Assembly: GCA_030674155.1 (NCBI GenBank)
Contig: CM060337.1
Coordinates: 43,560,612-43,605,611 of the forward strand
Reading direction: 5' to 3'
Source of the DNA: Stramonita haemastoma
Lineage: Eukaryota; Mollusca; Gastropoda; Neogastropoda; Muricidae
DNA: 45,000 nucleotides
Shown: in pieces, positions 44,893 through 45,000 of the stretch
Position numbering within the stretch: the stretch's first letter is position 1
Layout: every line of letters begins with the position of its first letter
Made by a program: the position numbers and the translations under genes
The notes under the pieces: model-generated
Told to the model about the DNA's origin: nothing
The model's database searches: none
What the model saw: the letters and a program-made list of their open reading frames with translations, nothing else

Positions 44893-45000
44893 ATTTTTTC
44901 TTTTATATTAAGGATAATGGAAAAAGCACTCGTGTTCTTTTTTTCATCCAGTCCCCGTGTGTATGCAGCTTTTGTCAATCTTGTCATCTGTTCCCACTGG
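44893..45000 (-). repeat. SINE family B antisense copy, cut by window end
   Basis: 'ttttatattaaggataatgg', 'agcactcgtgttc', 'catccagtccccgtgtgtat' and 'cttgtcatctgttcccactg'. The rest lies beyond the window. Confidence 0.87.

Overview
This window is animal nuclear DNA. The genes have spliced exons with GT-AG introns, there are AATAAA signals and a 5'TOP ribosomal-protein leader, and long (CA)n, (CT)n, (GA)n and (TAC)n arrays, homopolymer C/G runs and many tRNA-derived SINEs fill the gaps. The repeat content, together with a CR1-like ORF1 carrying a 2A-like motif, fits a lophotrochozoan, most likely a mollusc. The species is not determinable from the sequence alone.

Three conserved host genes are recognisable and can be joined exon by exon. 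(1) An ILRUN (C6orf106) homologue lies on the + strand at 1858-8609, with five coding exons and 277 aa. (2) Thymidylate synthase lies on the - strand at 31674-24659, with seven coding exons and 324 aa. (3) Ribosomal protein S16 (uS9) lies on the + strand, with a TOP leader exon at 35122-35159 and five coding exons at 35277-44697, 146 aa. ILRUN and TYMS converge across about 16 kb of repeat-rich DNA (8610-24658) in which I find no gene. TYMS and RPS16 are divergent, separated by about 3.4 kb. The genes have no evident shared pathway.

Repeats make up most of the rest. Three tRNA-derived SINE families (called A, B and C here) and two other dispersed families (D and E) recur on both strands, several copies with clear target-site duplications. 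LINE reverse-transcriptase debris lies in ILRUN intron 2 (both strands), near 18.4 kb and at 32.8-33.6 kb; the last has an inverted arrangement typical of twin priming. RPS16 intron 5 (39016-44551) is the richest stretch. A polypyrimidine tract there is interrupted by a hAT-like deletion derivative (39947-41537) with a zinc-finger ORF, and by an ORF1-only LINE (about 41613-44163) whose intact 321-aa ORF has a 2A-like recoding motif.

The most notable observations are: the 2A-bearing half-LINE; a perfect 43-bp inverted repeat 30 bp upstream of the TYMS start codon that duplicates an ideal E2F site; two minisatellites (TYMS exon 7, RPS16 exon 5) whose end unit is the 3' splice site itself; and a near-complete inverted SINE pair with three copies of the target motif. 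All calls come from reading the sequence; no database search was run.
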